DNA from: Escallonia rubra
Taxonomy: Eukaryota; Streptophyta; Magnoliopsida; Escalloniales; Escalloniaceae
Assembly: GCA_033065855.1 (NCBI GenBank)
Contig: JAVXUO010000991.1
Location: forward strand, 180,331-244,330
Length of the DNA stretch: 64,000 bases
Direction: 5' to 3'
The notes under the pieces are model-generated. The model was not told the DNA's origin and did no database searches. It saw only the letters and a list, made by a program, of their open reading frames with translations. This document shows, piece by piece, positions 35,453 to 45,907 of this stretch; the first letter of the stretch is position 1; each line of letters begins with the position of its first letter. The translations under genes and the position numbers were made by a program.

Positions 35453-38245
35453 TTGGGGTATTTTAATTATGTCTCTGGGAATATTTTCTCCCTTTTATTA
35501 CTACAGATCTATAATTATCACAGTTTAATCTCTTCATGATTTCAGTTTTGTTACTGCAATACAATAAAATGATCTTTTTGGCTATAAGATCTAACCAAAC
35601 AATCTCAAATCCAACACAAATATACAACAATTCATATAGAAACAAAATAAGTAGATCGAGATCTGAACTGATTGATGACTATTACAAAAATTTACATAAA
35701 TAAAAAAACAAGATCTGAATCTATTTCATAGCAGATCGACTATGAAATCAAAGTTCAAGCCTGAGGCTGAGGCTTTCCATGCAAGAGAGCGGCGGAGCTG
35801 TGACCGGCGGAGCTGTGACCGGCGGTGCTGTGACCGGCGTAGCTGTGACCGGCGGAGCTGGACGATTGAGGCCGTCTAAGGTGCGGAGAAGTGCGGCCGT
35901 CGATGGATCTGACTATGGTGGCCGTGGGTGAGTGCGAGGGATAGAGAACAAGGCTGAGAGAGAGAGATGCGGTCATCGGTGGATCTATGGTGGGTGAGAG
36001 CAAGAGATCTATGGTGGCTTGGTGGGTGAGAACGAGAGATTTCAGAGAAGGAGGGAGAGCTGTGCAAATCAGAGAGGGACGTTGTGAGAGAGAGAATGGC
36101 GTCGTGACTCGTGAGTGAGAGAGAGGAGCGGCGCAGATGGAGAAAATGAGAGGAAAAGATGAAAACCCTAGCAATCTGACACTTATATATAGTGAACAAT
36201 TCGAGTAGGGCGGGTAAACAGTATCCGACCCGGGCCGATCCGAAAATTACGGATCGGTTCGGGTACGGATATATTTTCGGCGGGTACTCAAAATATGTAC
36301 CCGTACTCGGGTTTTTTGGCCGGGTACGGATCTACCCAGGGGTACGGGTAGCTTTTTGCCAGGTCTAATTGTTGGGGTGGACGTTTGGATTTATTTTAGT
36401 CCCACATCGAGTAAGTGTGAAAAATGAGTTGGGCATATGTATTTTGATGGACCAAACCCTACTGACTTAAGCTTTTAGGCCGAGTTAGGTTCATTATGCA
36501 TACGTGGGACATCTTCATGGACACTTGGGCTACCTGTTACCTCCCTAACAAGGAAGATTCATAGAAATAGCAACTGTCTCTTTTCAAACTCATGCTCACT
36601 AGGATGTACTCTGAACTTTAAATGTTGAAGAGATTGTGGACCTTTACGAGAAGCTGCATGTAAGATAGGTTTGACTGAAAGATTGGGGCCTTTCCAAGCA
36701 ACAGGATCAACCTTATCATGCGTGACTTTGGCCCCATAGTGACAATGAAAGAAAGAATCCAAAACTCCAGCTCCCGCGTTTTATTTGCGAGGGGTTTAAC
36801 GAATTCCATTGCTAGGAGGACATCGCTTTTCCCAATATTCCTAGGAAAGAAATTACTAAAAGAGCTGCCATGCTCACACTGAGAATCATGAAATAAATTA
36901 CTAAATCTTAATTTGTAATCCCATCTCCAATTACAAAAGTGGACTAGTTCGTAGCAAAAGGCTGGTGATTTGGGGGTTCCGAAGCCTGCTTGCTTTGACA
37001 TTCTTATATCGCACCATATACATATACATATTTATGGAACGTGTATTGGTATTCATTAGTAAATTGAAGGCTTATGTTGGATATGTAGGTTCCAAAAGGG
37101 CATGTTTGGATTCAAGGTGACAACATGTACGCGTCCAAGGATTCAAGGCATTATGGGCCCATACCTTATGGCCTCATTTTAGGCAAAGTGTTTTGCAGGG
37201 TAATTATCTCCTTTGTACATGTATATTCATATTGCAAAAATGGTTGCAGCTATATAATCCAGCTTATTTTTACCTGTTTACAAATGTCATACAGTTTCTT
37301 TTTTCTTTTTATTCGAAGTCGTATGTCTCAGAGGAAATAGTGTATAACCCAAGATTTGCTTACTTAACATAATTTTCTGTTAGCATCTGCGTTCCTGATT
37401 GTCTGCTAGCTCGTTGATGTTCTAGGCAGATATCATATTTTGAGTTCGAATTATAAAAGAGAGGTTCTTGGTACTTTAGAATTTAATGACTACATTGTAT
37501 GCTCTCTGTTTCTTTGTTTTGGTACCCATTTGAAAGTCGATCATATCATGGACAATAATATTACACCAAAATTTTCTGCACACTACATATAGGCTGGCAA
37601 AAATGAATCTTGACTCTTAGCGTTTTAGAAGTCATATATGGTAGGCTCTGTACTACTATAGTCCAACTTTAGGGACGGCATCAAATTTTGAAGCATCTCA
37701 AAAAGAAAAGTGGCACCGGAATTTTGGAAGGGAGGAGGAAGTAAGTAAGTAGTTGCATATAAATGGGGAGAGGAAGGGTATGACTTCCATACTTTACCGA
37801 TTATTCCAGTATTGCCAATTTGTTAGAAATCTTGTGGCAAACTTTCTATGTTTGAGAGTTAGCATACTTCGTGTCATAGAGTTTTTTTTTTTGTGTTTCA
37901 AATTTGCTACTATCTCTTTATACTTGTCAAAGTACACTGCTGTAATAAGTTTAGATAACTGCTACGTCCCTTTACTGCGATAATAGTAAACTTTTATGTG
38001 ACAAGGGGGTGTTGGGTCTTAAAGATTAAAGTCTTATACCTAGTTTCTTGATATATTAAGCTTTTGGGGGTGTTTACTTTTAAACTTTCACACTGTAGTT
38101 CCAGAGAATTACTGGGTATTGCATCATAAATTTTTTCAATTTGGGTATGGCCTCTCCTTTGGGGCTAGTTTTTGTTTTGTGCTTCTGCTAAGTGTTGTTT
38201 CATCTGCAGGTATGGCCACCTGATGGCTTTGGAGCATTGGGATAA
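33245..38245 (+). CDS. IMP1: Mitochondrial inner membrane protease subunit 1 (IMP1-like)
   Basis: Type-I signal-peptidase family serine protease that trims sorting signals of intermembrane-space proteins at the mitochondrial inner membrane (known for yeast Imp1 and plant homologues). Exons 33245-33355, 33431-33655, 37089-37199 and 38210-38245 give 160 residues, the usual size. Catalytic Ser42 lies in [10 protein letters not shown] and catalytic Lys86 in [10 protein letters not shown]; the third box is [15 protein letters not shown], and the C-terminus [11 protein letters not shown] is typical. The N-terminal helix should anchor it in the membrane. Intron 1 is 75 nt, a multiple of three with no stop, so retention would insert 25 residues. 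Intron 2 (3.4 kb) is full of transposons. The start MGKWKI matches the family N-terminus; a longer open frame upstream is not needed. Confidence 0.93.
33988..34371 (-). mobile_element. Mini-LTR (TRIM/SMART-like) element in IMP1 intron 2
   Basis: Terminal segments at 33988-34069 (TGTTAAGTTACCATATGC to GCTTAACA) and 34308-34371 (CTAAGTTACCATCGGCTC to GCCTAACA) are direct repeats. Between them the sequence matches the element at 28749 (TCAAGGTGCACCA, CTAAGTGTAC). GAGCTGAAACCATC beside the right repeat is a degenerate complement of the initiator-Met primer site. Antisense to IMP1. Confidence 0.6.
35291..36367. mobile_element. Non-autonomous hAT element
   Basis: The ends TAGACCTGGCAAACGGG (left) and TAGACCTGGCAAAAAGC (complement of right) are inverted repeats, followed on both sides by sequence rich in CGGGTA/GGGTAC motifs. 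A perfect 8-bp duplication ATTGTTGG sits at 35283-35290 and 36368-36375. The 1,077-bp interior has no transposase, only a (TA)n tract (35409-35450), a tandem of GGCGGAGCTGTGACC (about 35790-35860) and a GA-rich stretch. It lies inside IMP1 intron 2. Confidence 0.85.
35409..35450. repeat. (TA)n microsatellite in the hAT element
   Basis: About twenty TA repeats near the left end of the hAT element. Likely to vary in length. Confidence 0.9.
36559..37001 (-). pseudogene. Unrecognised coding fragment with a frameshift
   Basis: On the minus strand an open frame from ATG at 37001 reads with normal protein composition ([19 protein letters not shown], then [17 protein letters not shown]). Near 36760 a neighbouring frame takes over ([20 protein letters not shown], then [19 protein letters not shown]) to a stop at 36559. 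Two consecutive non-repetitive frames suggest a real protein broken by one indel. The family is not recognised. It lies antisense within IMP1 intron 2, next to its third exon, and may be captured or retroposed. Confidence 0.4.
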
Positions 38246-38989
38246 TGAGCACAACTAAGATTGTATGACCTTTGGGATGTTAAGCACAAGAAGATTGGAT
38301 GAAGGTATATGTGTCATATTTTTATTTGTTTCAATTAAACCATCATTAATTCAAGGTTCAATGTTCATTTCTCCACCATATGTTGTCTTTGATGCCACAT
38401 TGAAAGCATTACGATTGTGTTGTGAAAGAAATTTTTGATGCCGATCGCGATTATTTTGTGTACGGAGTTTGTTCAGATATTTTGTCACATGGCTATCACC
38501 TCAGTGGTGAAAGACAAAGGTTTTGAGAGGCTGCTAAGCATGAGGGTTTGAGTTTCTTGGTGAATGATTAGGAAATGGAGCTAAATTAATGTAATTTTAA
38601 GGAGCTAATGAATTGAAAACAGTCAGACAATTAGGTGGAGAAGAAGATAAAGTTCGGGAGATAGTAAAAACCACCTCTTTCAGATTTGACGTGTTGGGAA
38701 GGTAGTGTTTGACCTGTCATTTTGGCGTCTCGACATACATTTTTTTTTTCCCTTTTCATGTCCATATTATTCGCACACAGCCAGAGTCCTCGCATCCTCG
38801 TTTTTTGTCGTCCTGGTGTGAAATTGCAACAACAATTAGGCCTCACAGTATTTCTTCTTCTGGCTTGTACAAGGTCATAGTCATTGACATCACAGGAATG
38901 GAGGATAAAGTTCAATTGCAGTAACTAGACATTCATAGATGAAGGCTAGTGAATAATGTTGCACGAGTCTGGCTTTCTTTCTTGTCATT
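38246..38989. other. Spacer downstream of IMP1
   Basis: Likely 3' untranslated region of IMP1, then sequence without recognisable features. Short open frames on both strands here overlap each other and have no recognisable motifs. Confidence 0.4.
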
Positions 38990-39125
38990 GTTGACATCTC
39001 ATTCCTGTCTCCAGGAAACAGCCTTCCTTGGTACCTACTCTCTTGGGCATTTCCAATTCGTGGGATCTCGCCGACTTCTTCAGCCTCAACAACCCTCGGT
39101 TCACTACTCTCAACCAATTGACGAA
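38990..39125 (-). pseudogene. Possible relic of CYP72A exon 1
   Basis: The plus-strand text GCCTCAACAACCCTCGGTTC, continuing ACTACTCTCA (about 39081-39110), matches GCCTCAACCACACCCAGTTC and ACTACTTTCA of the CYP72A gene at 44134-44163, with about five mismatches in the 26 bases of the right half. The minus frame reads LRVVNRGLLRLKKS against [14 protein letters not shown]. Similarity fades quickly beyond, and no other exons were found. If real, the P450 array once extended to here. Confidence 0.35.
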
Positions 39126-39996
39126 AGGGAAAGGGAATGCGGACTGCGGAGCCTGGTGAGAAGGGAACCCCACCGAGGAGTGGAATGTAACGTTTTAAAC
39201 CAGTTTCAGGTTTAGGTTTATTGTGAAGACAGGACCTTGGATGTCATGTGAGCATGTATCAATGTACTATATTTTTGGCGATGACACTTACATGTAGGAT
39301 ACAATTCTGTAATTGGAGTGCTTAGATGCAAAAGCAAGTGGTCTGTGATAGCACCAGTGCAGATAAAACTTGGTTCCCAGCTTAGCGCTTTTACCTTGTT
39401 TTCTCAAGTAATTGTTTTTTAAGTTGACTTGTGAAAATTGAAAAGATATCTATAGTTACCATAATAAGACGTGTGTGTGATTGATTCTAGAAAGTGAAGT
39501 TTATTAAATCATGATTAATTTTTTAAAATTAGCTTTAAGCTATGAATGATATTTGGATAAATTATGCTAAAGCGAGCTTTAATGTGACAAAATAACCAAG
39601 AAGTAGTGTTTCAATAAAAGATGCTAAATGTTTTTATAATTAGTAGGGATATTTTGACACTTGGTCAAACTTGATTATGAAAAAATAATTTATTCATAAT
39701 CCTCATTTTCTTGGGTTATGATTTAATAAGTTTTAACCTTTTGAAAGTTGATTTAATCACTTTTATATCTTTGTAAAACGCCTAACAATATGATTTCATT
39801 AAAATTTAATTAGGTTTGATCATCTCATAATCAACTCCAAAAGGTTCTAACTTGTCTAGAGTTATAATCAAAGGAGTTTGTTTTTTGTAAAATGCTATTT
39901 CCACTCCTTGTATATTTTTTTCTCTCTTTTATGTGAGTAGATAGCTAGATATGCATATTTTATACGACAAATAAAGGGGTTGAAGCAGTATACTAA
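39126..39996. other. AT-rich spacer
   Basis: Very AT-rich sequence with local self-complementarity (ATGATTTAAT/ATTAAATCAT type motifs), possibly a decayed MITE. No gene is visible. Confidence 0.35.
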
Positions 39997-40439
39997 GAGT
40001 GTGTTTGGATGATGTAATTGAACCGAAAATTTTACTTTTATAAAGAATTTTGAAATACATTGTATAAAATTCATTGTTAGCATACTGATAAGATGGATTT
40101 ACCATCTTATCAGTAGGAGGGATTTGGAAAGGGAATTAGGTGTGCTAAAATTCTCTATAGAAATAATTAGTCCAGACTATTTATTTGTCAAATCTCTTCC
40201 ACAAAAAGAGTCTCCATTATTTTAGGTAACTTCTTCCATAAAAAAAGGAGATGCTCTCCCTCGTTAGTTTGTACCTATACACGATCAAATTATTTAGGTC
40301 CATATTTTTAAATATAAATCTACACAAAAAAAATCAATCTACAAAATCGACCAAATACAAAATTTACAATTTCATAAATTTATAAATCAACGAATTTTAA
40401 AATAAAAGATAAATTGAAATTCTTCGTCCAAACACGTTC
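39997..40439. mobile_element. PIF/Harbinger-type MITE
   Basis: Termini GAGTGTGTTTGGATGA and, on the complement of the right side, GAACGTGTTTGGACGA are inverted repeats with TAA on both outer sides (39994-39996 and 40440-40442), the usual TWA target of PIF/Harbinger elements. Outside the element a near-perfect 18-bp direct repeat GGGTTGAAGCAGTATACT (39977-39994; one mismatch at 40443-40460) flanks both ends. No coding capacity. Confidence 0.65.
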
Positions 40440-41182
40440 TAAGGGTTGAAGTAGTATACTTCCCTTTAGAATCTATTTCATTAAACTATGTGAATGGGCC
40501 ATTGTGACCTTCCATCGCAAATGAAGGGCAAGACGAGACCAATGGACTAAAGAAGAATGAGGAAGGGCAAAACAGGCATTGGCCTTCACTGCTTAACCGG
40601 AGGATCTCCTCTATAAGTAGGAATCAACCGGCTAGGGTTTCAATCTACAAGTGCCTATGAGAGAACCGAGCGCGCCTTCATCGTTCCATGCCGCTCGAGT
40701 TCCGTTGCGGGCACACACAGACCAATCGAAGCCCTCTGTTCGCCTCTTGTGCAAGTGATTAGTACTCCTCTTTCTCTTGCCGCGAGAAAGGTCTTACATA
40801 TCCCCTCTTTTTATCATTTTTGTTGTATGTGGCGGCCGATCCAATGGGTTCTCGCGTTTAATTGCTGATGTGTGAGAGCTCAATTTCACCCGGCCTAGAT
40901 CTAAGTTCTATTTGAGGGGGCAGCCTCAAGGTTTTACACGGTCTTTCTCGTGTATCAATTCAGGGACCTACCTGCCCTACATCTATCTATATTTTCGAAT
41001 CAATTAATTTAAGTCCTCTGTTTTTACTTTCTTTGGGGTGGGTGTGTTTTTGTGTGAAAAATTGCGATTGGGGTAATGGCCAATTAGTTCTTTTTCCAGT
41101 AAGAACGGCCAATATACCTTTTTTTTCTTCTTCCTGGAGTGAAGATTTTTGATGCGGGCAACTTCAGAAAGAATAGCGGCAG

Positions 41183-41266
41183 TGAATCTCTGTTATAATT
41201 TGGTAATTAGTATCAGATCAGAGCTGAATCTCTGTTATAATTTGGTAATTAGTATCAGATCAGAGC
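41183..41266 (+). repeat. Two-copy 42-bp tandem repeat
   Basis: The unit TGAATCTCTGTTATAATTTG plus GTAATTAGTATCAGATCAG and AGC is repeated without mismatch, so the duplication is recent. Each unit ends in a primer-site-like motif. Confidence 0.85.
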
Positions 41267-41433
41267 TATATTCTGTTATTCATTATAGGGATTGAACTAG
41301 TAGGGATCTAGGTCTTGGAATTTTGAACCAGACCATTAAGGTTTAATGTGATTGAATATTATTTTTCTAATAGAAAAAAAATTGATTCTTATCTGGATAA
41401 TTACAATTCTTCCAATAGTGACATTGATTTGTG

Positions 41434-41530
41434 TTAAATATTTTTAGTAGCTTTTGATTAGTAACATAAAAAAGGTGCCATTAAGAATTGTCGTTGAAAT
41501 TATTAATAGAAAAGTTACTAAAAATATTTA
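41434..41530. repeat. Foldback repeat, copy 1
   Basis: Ends TTAAATATTTTTAGTAGCTT and AAGTTACTAAAAATATTTA are inverted; about 97 bp. The same palindromic unit recurs at 62995-63090 (TTTTTAGTGACTTTT to AAAAGTCACTAAAAA). Probably a small MITE family or transposon subterminal repeat. Confidence 0.65.
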
Positions 41531-41903
41531 ATGATTATTAATTATTGCTATATAAGAGATTATAGTTAAGCAAAAATCTTTGGATCATATGTTATTTTAC
41601 AAACAAAACTTTACACATTTTATTCCTTAGGAAAATAAAAAATAAAAAAAAAATTTAAAACGAGCAGTGGTGGCTACCTCCAATGAGAAAGTAAATTTAC
41701 TCCTAATTAGCATCTTTCCTTCCCCAAACTATGTTCCACTTAGCATGTATATGGTGTAAAAGTTTCCTGGTTCCTACCCTTCACCGATGAACTTATGTGG
41801 TTCTCTCGAGGTCTAACTAACAAGCACATTGGGTTTGCACAAGCAGTCTACAAAGCATCAGAAAGTTCATCCCTGTGCAGTTGCTGTAGCTTTGTGATTT
41901 GTG

Positions 41904-44227
41904 CTAGAGCTTGCGTAGGAGGAGTTGTGCACCATACTGGGGTTGAAGAGTCATAATAGGAAAAGGTGCATGCTTATAAGATGGAGAAAGCTCAAAGGAG
42001 AAGCGCTGCAGTATCATTGACATAGCCATCTTTGCTTCAATCATGGCAAAGTTTTGTCCGATGCATATCCGCGCACCCCCTCCGAATGGGAGGAATGAAA
42101 ATTTGCTCTTTTTAGTTGCATTTGAAACTCCTTCAGAAAACCTCTCTGGTCGGAATTCTTTTGCATCCTCGCCCCATATCTCTCGGTCATAATGAAGTTG
42201 AACGATCGGAATGATAAATTGCACCCCTGCCGGTAGGTTCTTGTTTCCTAGTCTTGTCTTCTTCGTGATAGCTCGGGTCATCAAAGTTGCCGCAGGGTAT
42301 AACCTAAGAACCTCGTTAAGAATCATGGTCACCTGCAATGAAGATAATTTTGTATAAGGAAGTTAACTCTCTGAAGTTCAAGGTTTTGTTCGTTCTCATT
42401 TTTCCATCTGAGATTGAAAACAAAATGCTTCAACTTAAGAGTGCACCGTGATAAACAGAAAAAGGTAGATGATAGAAACCAAACGTAGATTGGAGAGAGG
42501 TGAAATGGGAGAAGCTATTAGCTTGAAGACAACTAAGTTCGAGGGAGTGAAACTCTTACAATTTTGAGGTGGCTTAAGCCGTCGAAGCTAGGCTTATCGC
42601 TCCCGAAAACTTGGCAAACCTCTTCTCTTGCACGCGTCTGCCAATCTGGATGTATGCATAACAATACCATTGTCCACACCAGCAAATTTGAGGTTGTCTC
42701 TGACCCAGCAAAATAAAATAGCTTGCACTCCTCTATCACTTGCTCAATACTCATCCCAATTCCTTGTTCTTGAATTTCTTTGGAGTTGGATTCCAAAAGT
42801 ATACCCAACAAATCATCATTGTTCACTCCCATTTTCATTTCTCTCTCTCTTCTATTGACGATACCCCTTAGCAACGCTTGCAGCTCAGCGCAGATTTCTT
42901 TCATTCTCTTGTTTGCTTTAGTTGGTATAAACCTATATGTAGAACAAGTCCAGTAACCGTAGGAAAACAGTAGGGATGAAACTGAAGAAACAACAAAGCT
43001 TATGAGTTTAGGCAAAAAAACGAACAAAAAGAACATAGGATATTTTTGTGATACCAGGGTCGCCACTTATTAGTAATTTAGTCTGGTATCAACCATCTAA
43101 AATAAATTAAACAATGTGATGGAGATCGATATTTCAATCTTTCTTCGTCTAGTGCATTATGCTACACAAAATGAACTATTGCTAGGGCTAGGAAATGTTA
43201 CCTCCATCCTGGAAGAATAGTCAGGTGCAATAGCTGAAGTGTGAGATCAACTTGTTCTTTTTGAAGCTGAAATATCTTTCTTCCTTCTTCGTAATTACTG
43301 CCAAATGCTGTTCGAGAAATTACATCGCCTGTTACATCTTTAAGATAAGGCCAGATATCAACTTCAGCCAACCCCCCTGTCGAGGTTAACTCTTCCCATT
43401 TGTTTATCATGTTGCTGCAACTCTGATAAATTGCCGGTAACATACCCTAAATATTTAGAAATAAATCATCAATAAAGTACTGTCAGCATCATGTAAAAGA
43501 AGGTGGTGGAAGGGTTATTATCTCAATTTCCTTACTACCTTCAACTTCTCTAGATGGAAAGCTGGGTTGATGATCTTTCTATGTTTAGCCCATATTTCAT
43601 CCTCGGCAATCAGAAGCCCTCCAGCGACCATCTCAATGATAGGGTCTGGATGTATCTTCTGAAACAGATGGGGTTTAGACAAAATCTCTTTAACTAGCTC
43701 TGGGTCTAGGATAATTAGCCTTGGATTTTGCCCAAGCCATAGAAATGAACTTTTACCTGCAATTGATGGAAATGCTTTCATTTATCTTTTAAATTTTAGC
43801 ATTGAACATGCTTTCATTCGGTATTGAAGTTTATAATGGTTCTCCCTACAATTTGCATGCAATACATAAAGAAAACGGCATTCCTGATGGAAATATACAT
43901 ATATTTGAGCAACTCCCGAAGATTAAGTGTTTCATGCTTGGCAGACATACCGTACTTCTGGATGATATGGTGTAGGTACGGTTGGACATGCGAAGGGATA
44001 TCGTCTAAGAGTTTGATGCACTTGCTTTTTGCTTCTTTTGTAAAGACTGAATACTCTTTAAGGTCTCCAGCCAACAGTTTGTAGGGATTTCCGTTGAAGC
44101 CTTGCTCCCTCAGTAACTTCTCTACCTTCTTTGGCCTCAACCACACCCAGTTCACTACTTTCAGTGTACAAGTTACAGTAATTATAAGTGCAATCGTGAT
44201 TGCTAATGAAGTTGGTGTTAGATCCAT
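41904..44227 (-). CDS. CYP72A: Cytochrome P450, CYP72A family (copy A)
   Basis: Heme-thiolate monooxygenase anchored in the endoplasmic reticulum. CYP72A enzymes oxidise terpenoids (for example secologanin or triterpene pathways) and some gibberellins; the substrate here is unknown. Exons in coding order: 44227-43951, 43756-43539, 43446-43202, 42932-42560 and 42332-41904; phases close and the product is 513 residues, normal for the family. An N-terminal membrane helix is followed by [11 protein letters not shown]. The I-helix has AGSETT (about 322-327), the K-helix EVLR (about 378-381), then FRPERF, and the heme loop is [10 protein letters not shown] with Cys461. An in-frame ATG at 44323 would add 32 residues before the usual MDLTP start and is not favoured. 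First gene of a four-gene minus-strand array. Confidence 0.92.
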
Positions 44228-45907
44228 CTTCTTTGGTAGTAGCCACCATCTAAACCTCAGCGTACAAGCACAACAATTGCGTATGTTAATGTAGATATTG
44301 ATGGACGAGAGAGTTGAATCCAACGGCTAAAGATAAGAATGGTATTGTCACACAACGAGAAAGGCAGAAGCAAACAAGTAAAAGGAGACGGGTGATGATG
44401 ACACACAAGGCAAATGCCTAACCAAGACAAAACAATTCTAAAAATACCGCTCCTTTCTCTCTCCTCATTCTAAACTAAAACCTTGACTCGCGACAAGGTT
44501 TGCTTCTACCACCACCGATTTCCCCCGTGTGATGGTTCCTTGCTTACGTAAAATGTGGTGTGATTTCGAGTTAAGAATTAATTGGATATTGGGTGCCCTT
44601 TGAGCTTTTGGGGGGTTATGGTTGGCCGTTGAGAGTGGGGTTAAGGTCTGTTCACCCTTCATCTTTCTCTGTTTCGGGAAGGCGTACAGGTTGCAGGTGG
44701 TTGTGGTTTGGAGTTCTCGTCTCCTCTATGATTTGTGTTTTGGGAGTCGGTTGACGTCCCCTCCTCTGGTGGTGGTTTGGAATGTAGTGGTTCGCAGTCG
44801 TTGGACATTGGGTGTTTTGTGTTATGGTGGTTTGCGGTGGTGGTAGATAGGGTGGCCGAGTGAGGAGTTCTGTCATGACAGAGTTCTCTCTTCTTTCTTT
44901 TCCCTTCCTCTCCCTATTACGGTCCCCTTCCCTCCTCGGTCTAGATTTCTTGGGGGTCTGCTTGGAATAGTTTGGGGTCTTTGCGTGCAGCCGATGTGAG
45001 GAGTCGTTTGGTTCGATTTGGTGGATCTTGGGGGTGGGTGGAAGTAGGTCGGGCCACGGTTGGTGTGGTGGTGATCGGCGACGACGGTGCTAGGTGGTTG
45101 TTAAGGTGGTTTTTGTTGTCATGCGCTGCGGTAGGTTGAGTTTGAGGTGGTGTGATTGTCGTCGGTGGTGCCAGCTATTGGTTTTTACAAATAAGTCTAG
45201 TTATGTAAGGATCTTTATATGAAGTTCCGCTGTTTTGAGTGTGGTATTATATAATTTTTCTTTTTATTTACTCTATGTACTACGTGTTCAGTAAGATATG
45301 ATTCGGATATTTTTTTTTTCCCTTTTCTCTTGCATGTTGTGTGTGTGACACGGATTTTTTTTTCTCCGAGTTAATTTAACACTGAATGAGGACTGGGACT
45401 TTTGATATCCGGGAAAACAATGTAGTTGCTATGTGACAAATGAGTTGCCTGTTGGATAGACCAAATGGCAAAAACGTCAGGTAACCATTGGAGAAAAATA
45501 GCATGAGTTTGTAAGCACGCGATATGTAGTTAGCAGTGATTGGTTCTCCAGGTTCCAATTCAGTCATCCCTGACATATTCAGATATTCTTCTCCTTAGGC
45601 AAATATAAATTAGTATAAAGTAATTGTCAGTACTTGTCCAACGATTGAAAGATCATATTAGCATTTAACTCGAGATTTAATAACTTGGGAAAGAAATAGA
45701 ATGAGAGAACATTTTGTTCCACATAGCTCTTTTTTTTTTTTTTTTGAATTTCCTAAAGGGAAATAATAGAATTGCAAATATGAAAGAACATTTCCTCGTT
45801 GCTCAACCAATCCCCTTGGTTAGCTCTTTAGAGTTATAACTAACACACAAATTGAACTTGAATACAAACTCAGGATATCTAAGCCAAATGTTGCTCTCTG
45901 TTTTGTT
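44228..45907. other. Spacer between CYP72A copies A and B
   Basis: It holds the upstream region of copy A and the 3' flank of copy B. At 44590-45190 the sequence becomes GT-rich with many GGTGGT motifs, unlike the AT-rich surroundings, and may be transposon cargo or a retrotransposon leader. No ends or coding frame could be supported. Confidence 0.4.

Larger units (their letters stand above)
35093..36480 (+). mobile_element. TRIM-like LTR element split by a hAT insertion
   Basis: A terminal segment TGTTAAGTTACC to GTTAACA (about 35093-35151) is followed by TGGTATTAGAGCC, a near-perfect primer binding site. The internal part is about 130 bp and ends in the purine tract AAGGGGGAAT. The downstream LTR begins TGTTGG, is interrupted by the hAT element, and resumes at 36368 (TGTTGGGGTGG, with TCCCACATCG as in other TRIMs). 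Its outer border near 36480 is not defined. Confidence 0.45.
40461..41903. other. Spacer with LTR-leader-like sequence
   Basis: No gene was recognised. A TATA-like CTCTATAAGTAGG (about 40609) is followed by less AT-rich sequence. At 41183-41266 a 42-bp unit ending TAGTATCAGATCAGAGC occurs twice in tandem; its end resembles a decayed initiator-Met primer site. This suggests a decayed copia-type LTR and leader at about 40600-41270, on weak grounds. A foldback repeat follows at 41434. Confidence 0.35.

Noticed and set aside
35755-36199. Ser-rich minus-strand open frames
   Set aside because: They lie wholly inside the non-autonomous hAT element and reflect GA-rich and 15-bp tandem repeats.
44228-44323. 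N-terminal extension of CYP72A copy A from an upstream ATG
   Set aside because: In frame, but the family begins just before the membrane helix, as in copies B, C and D.
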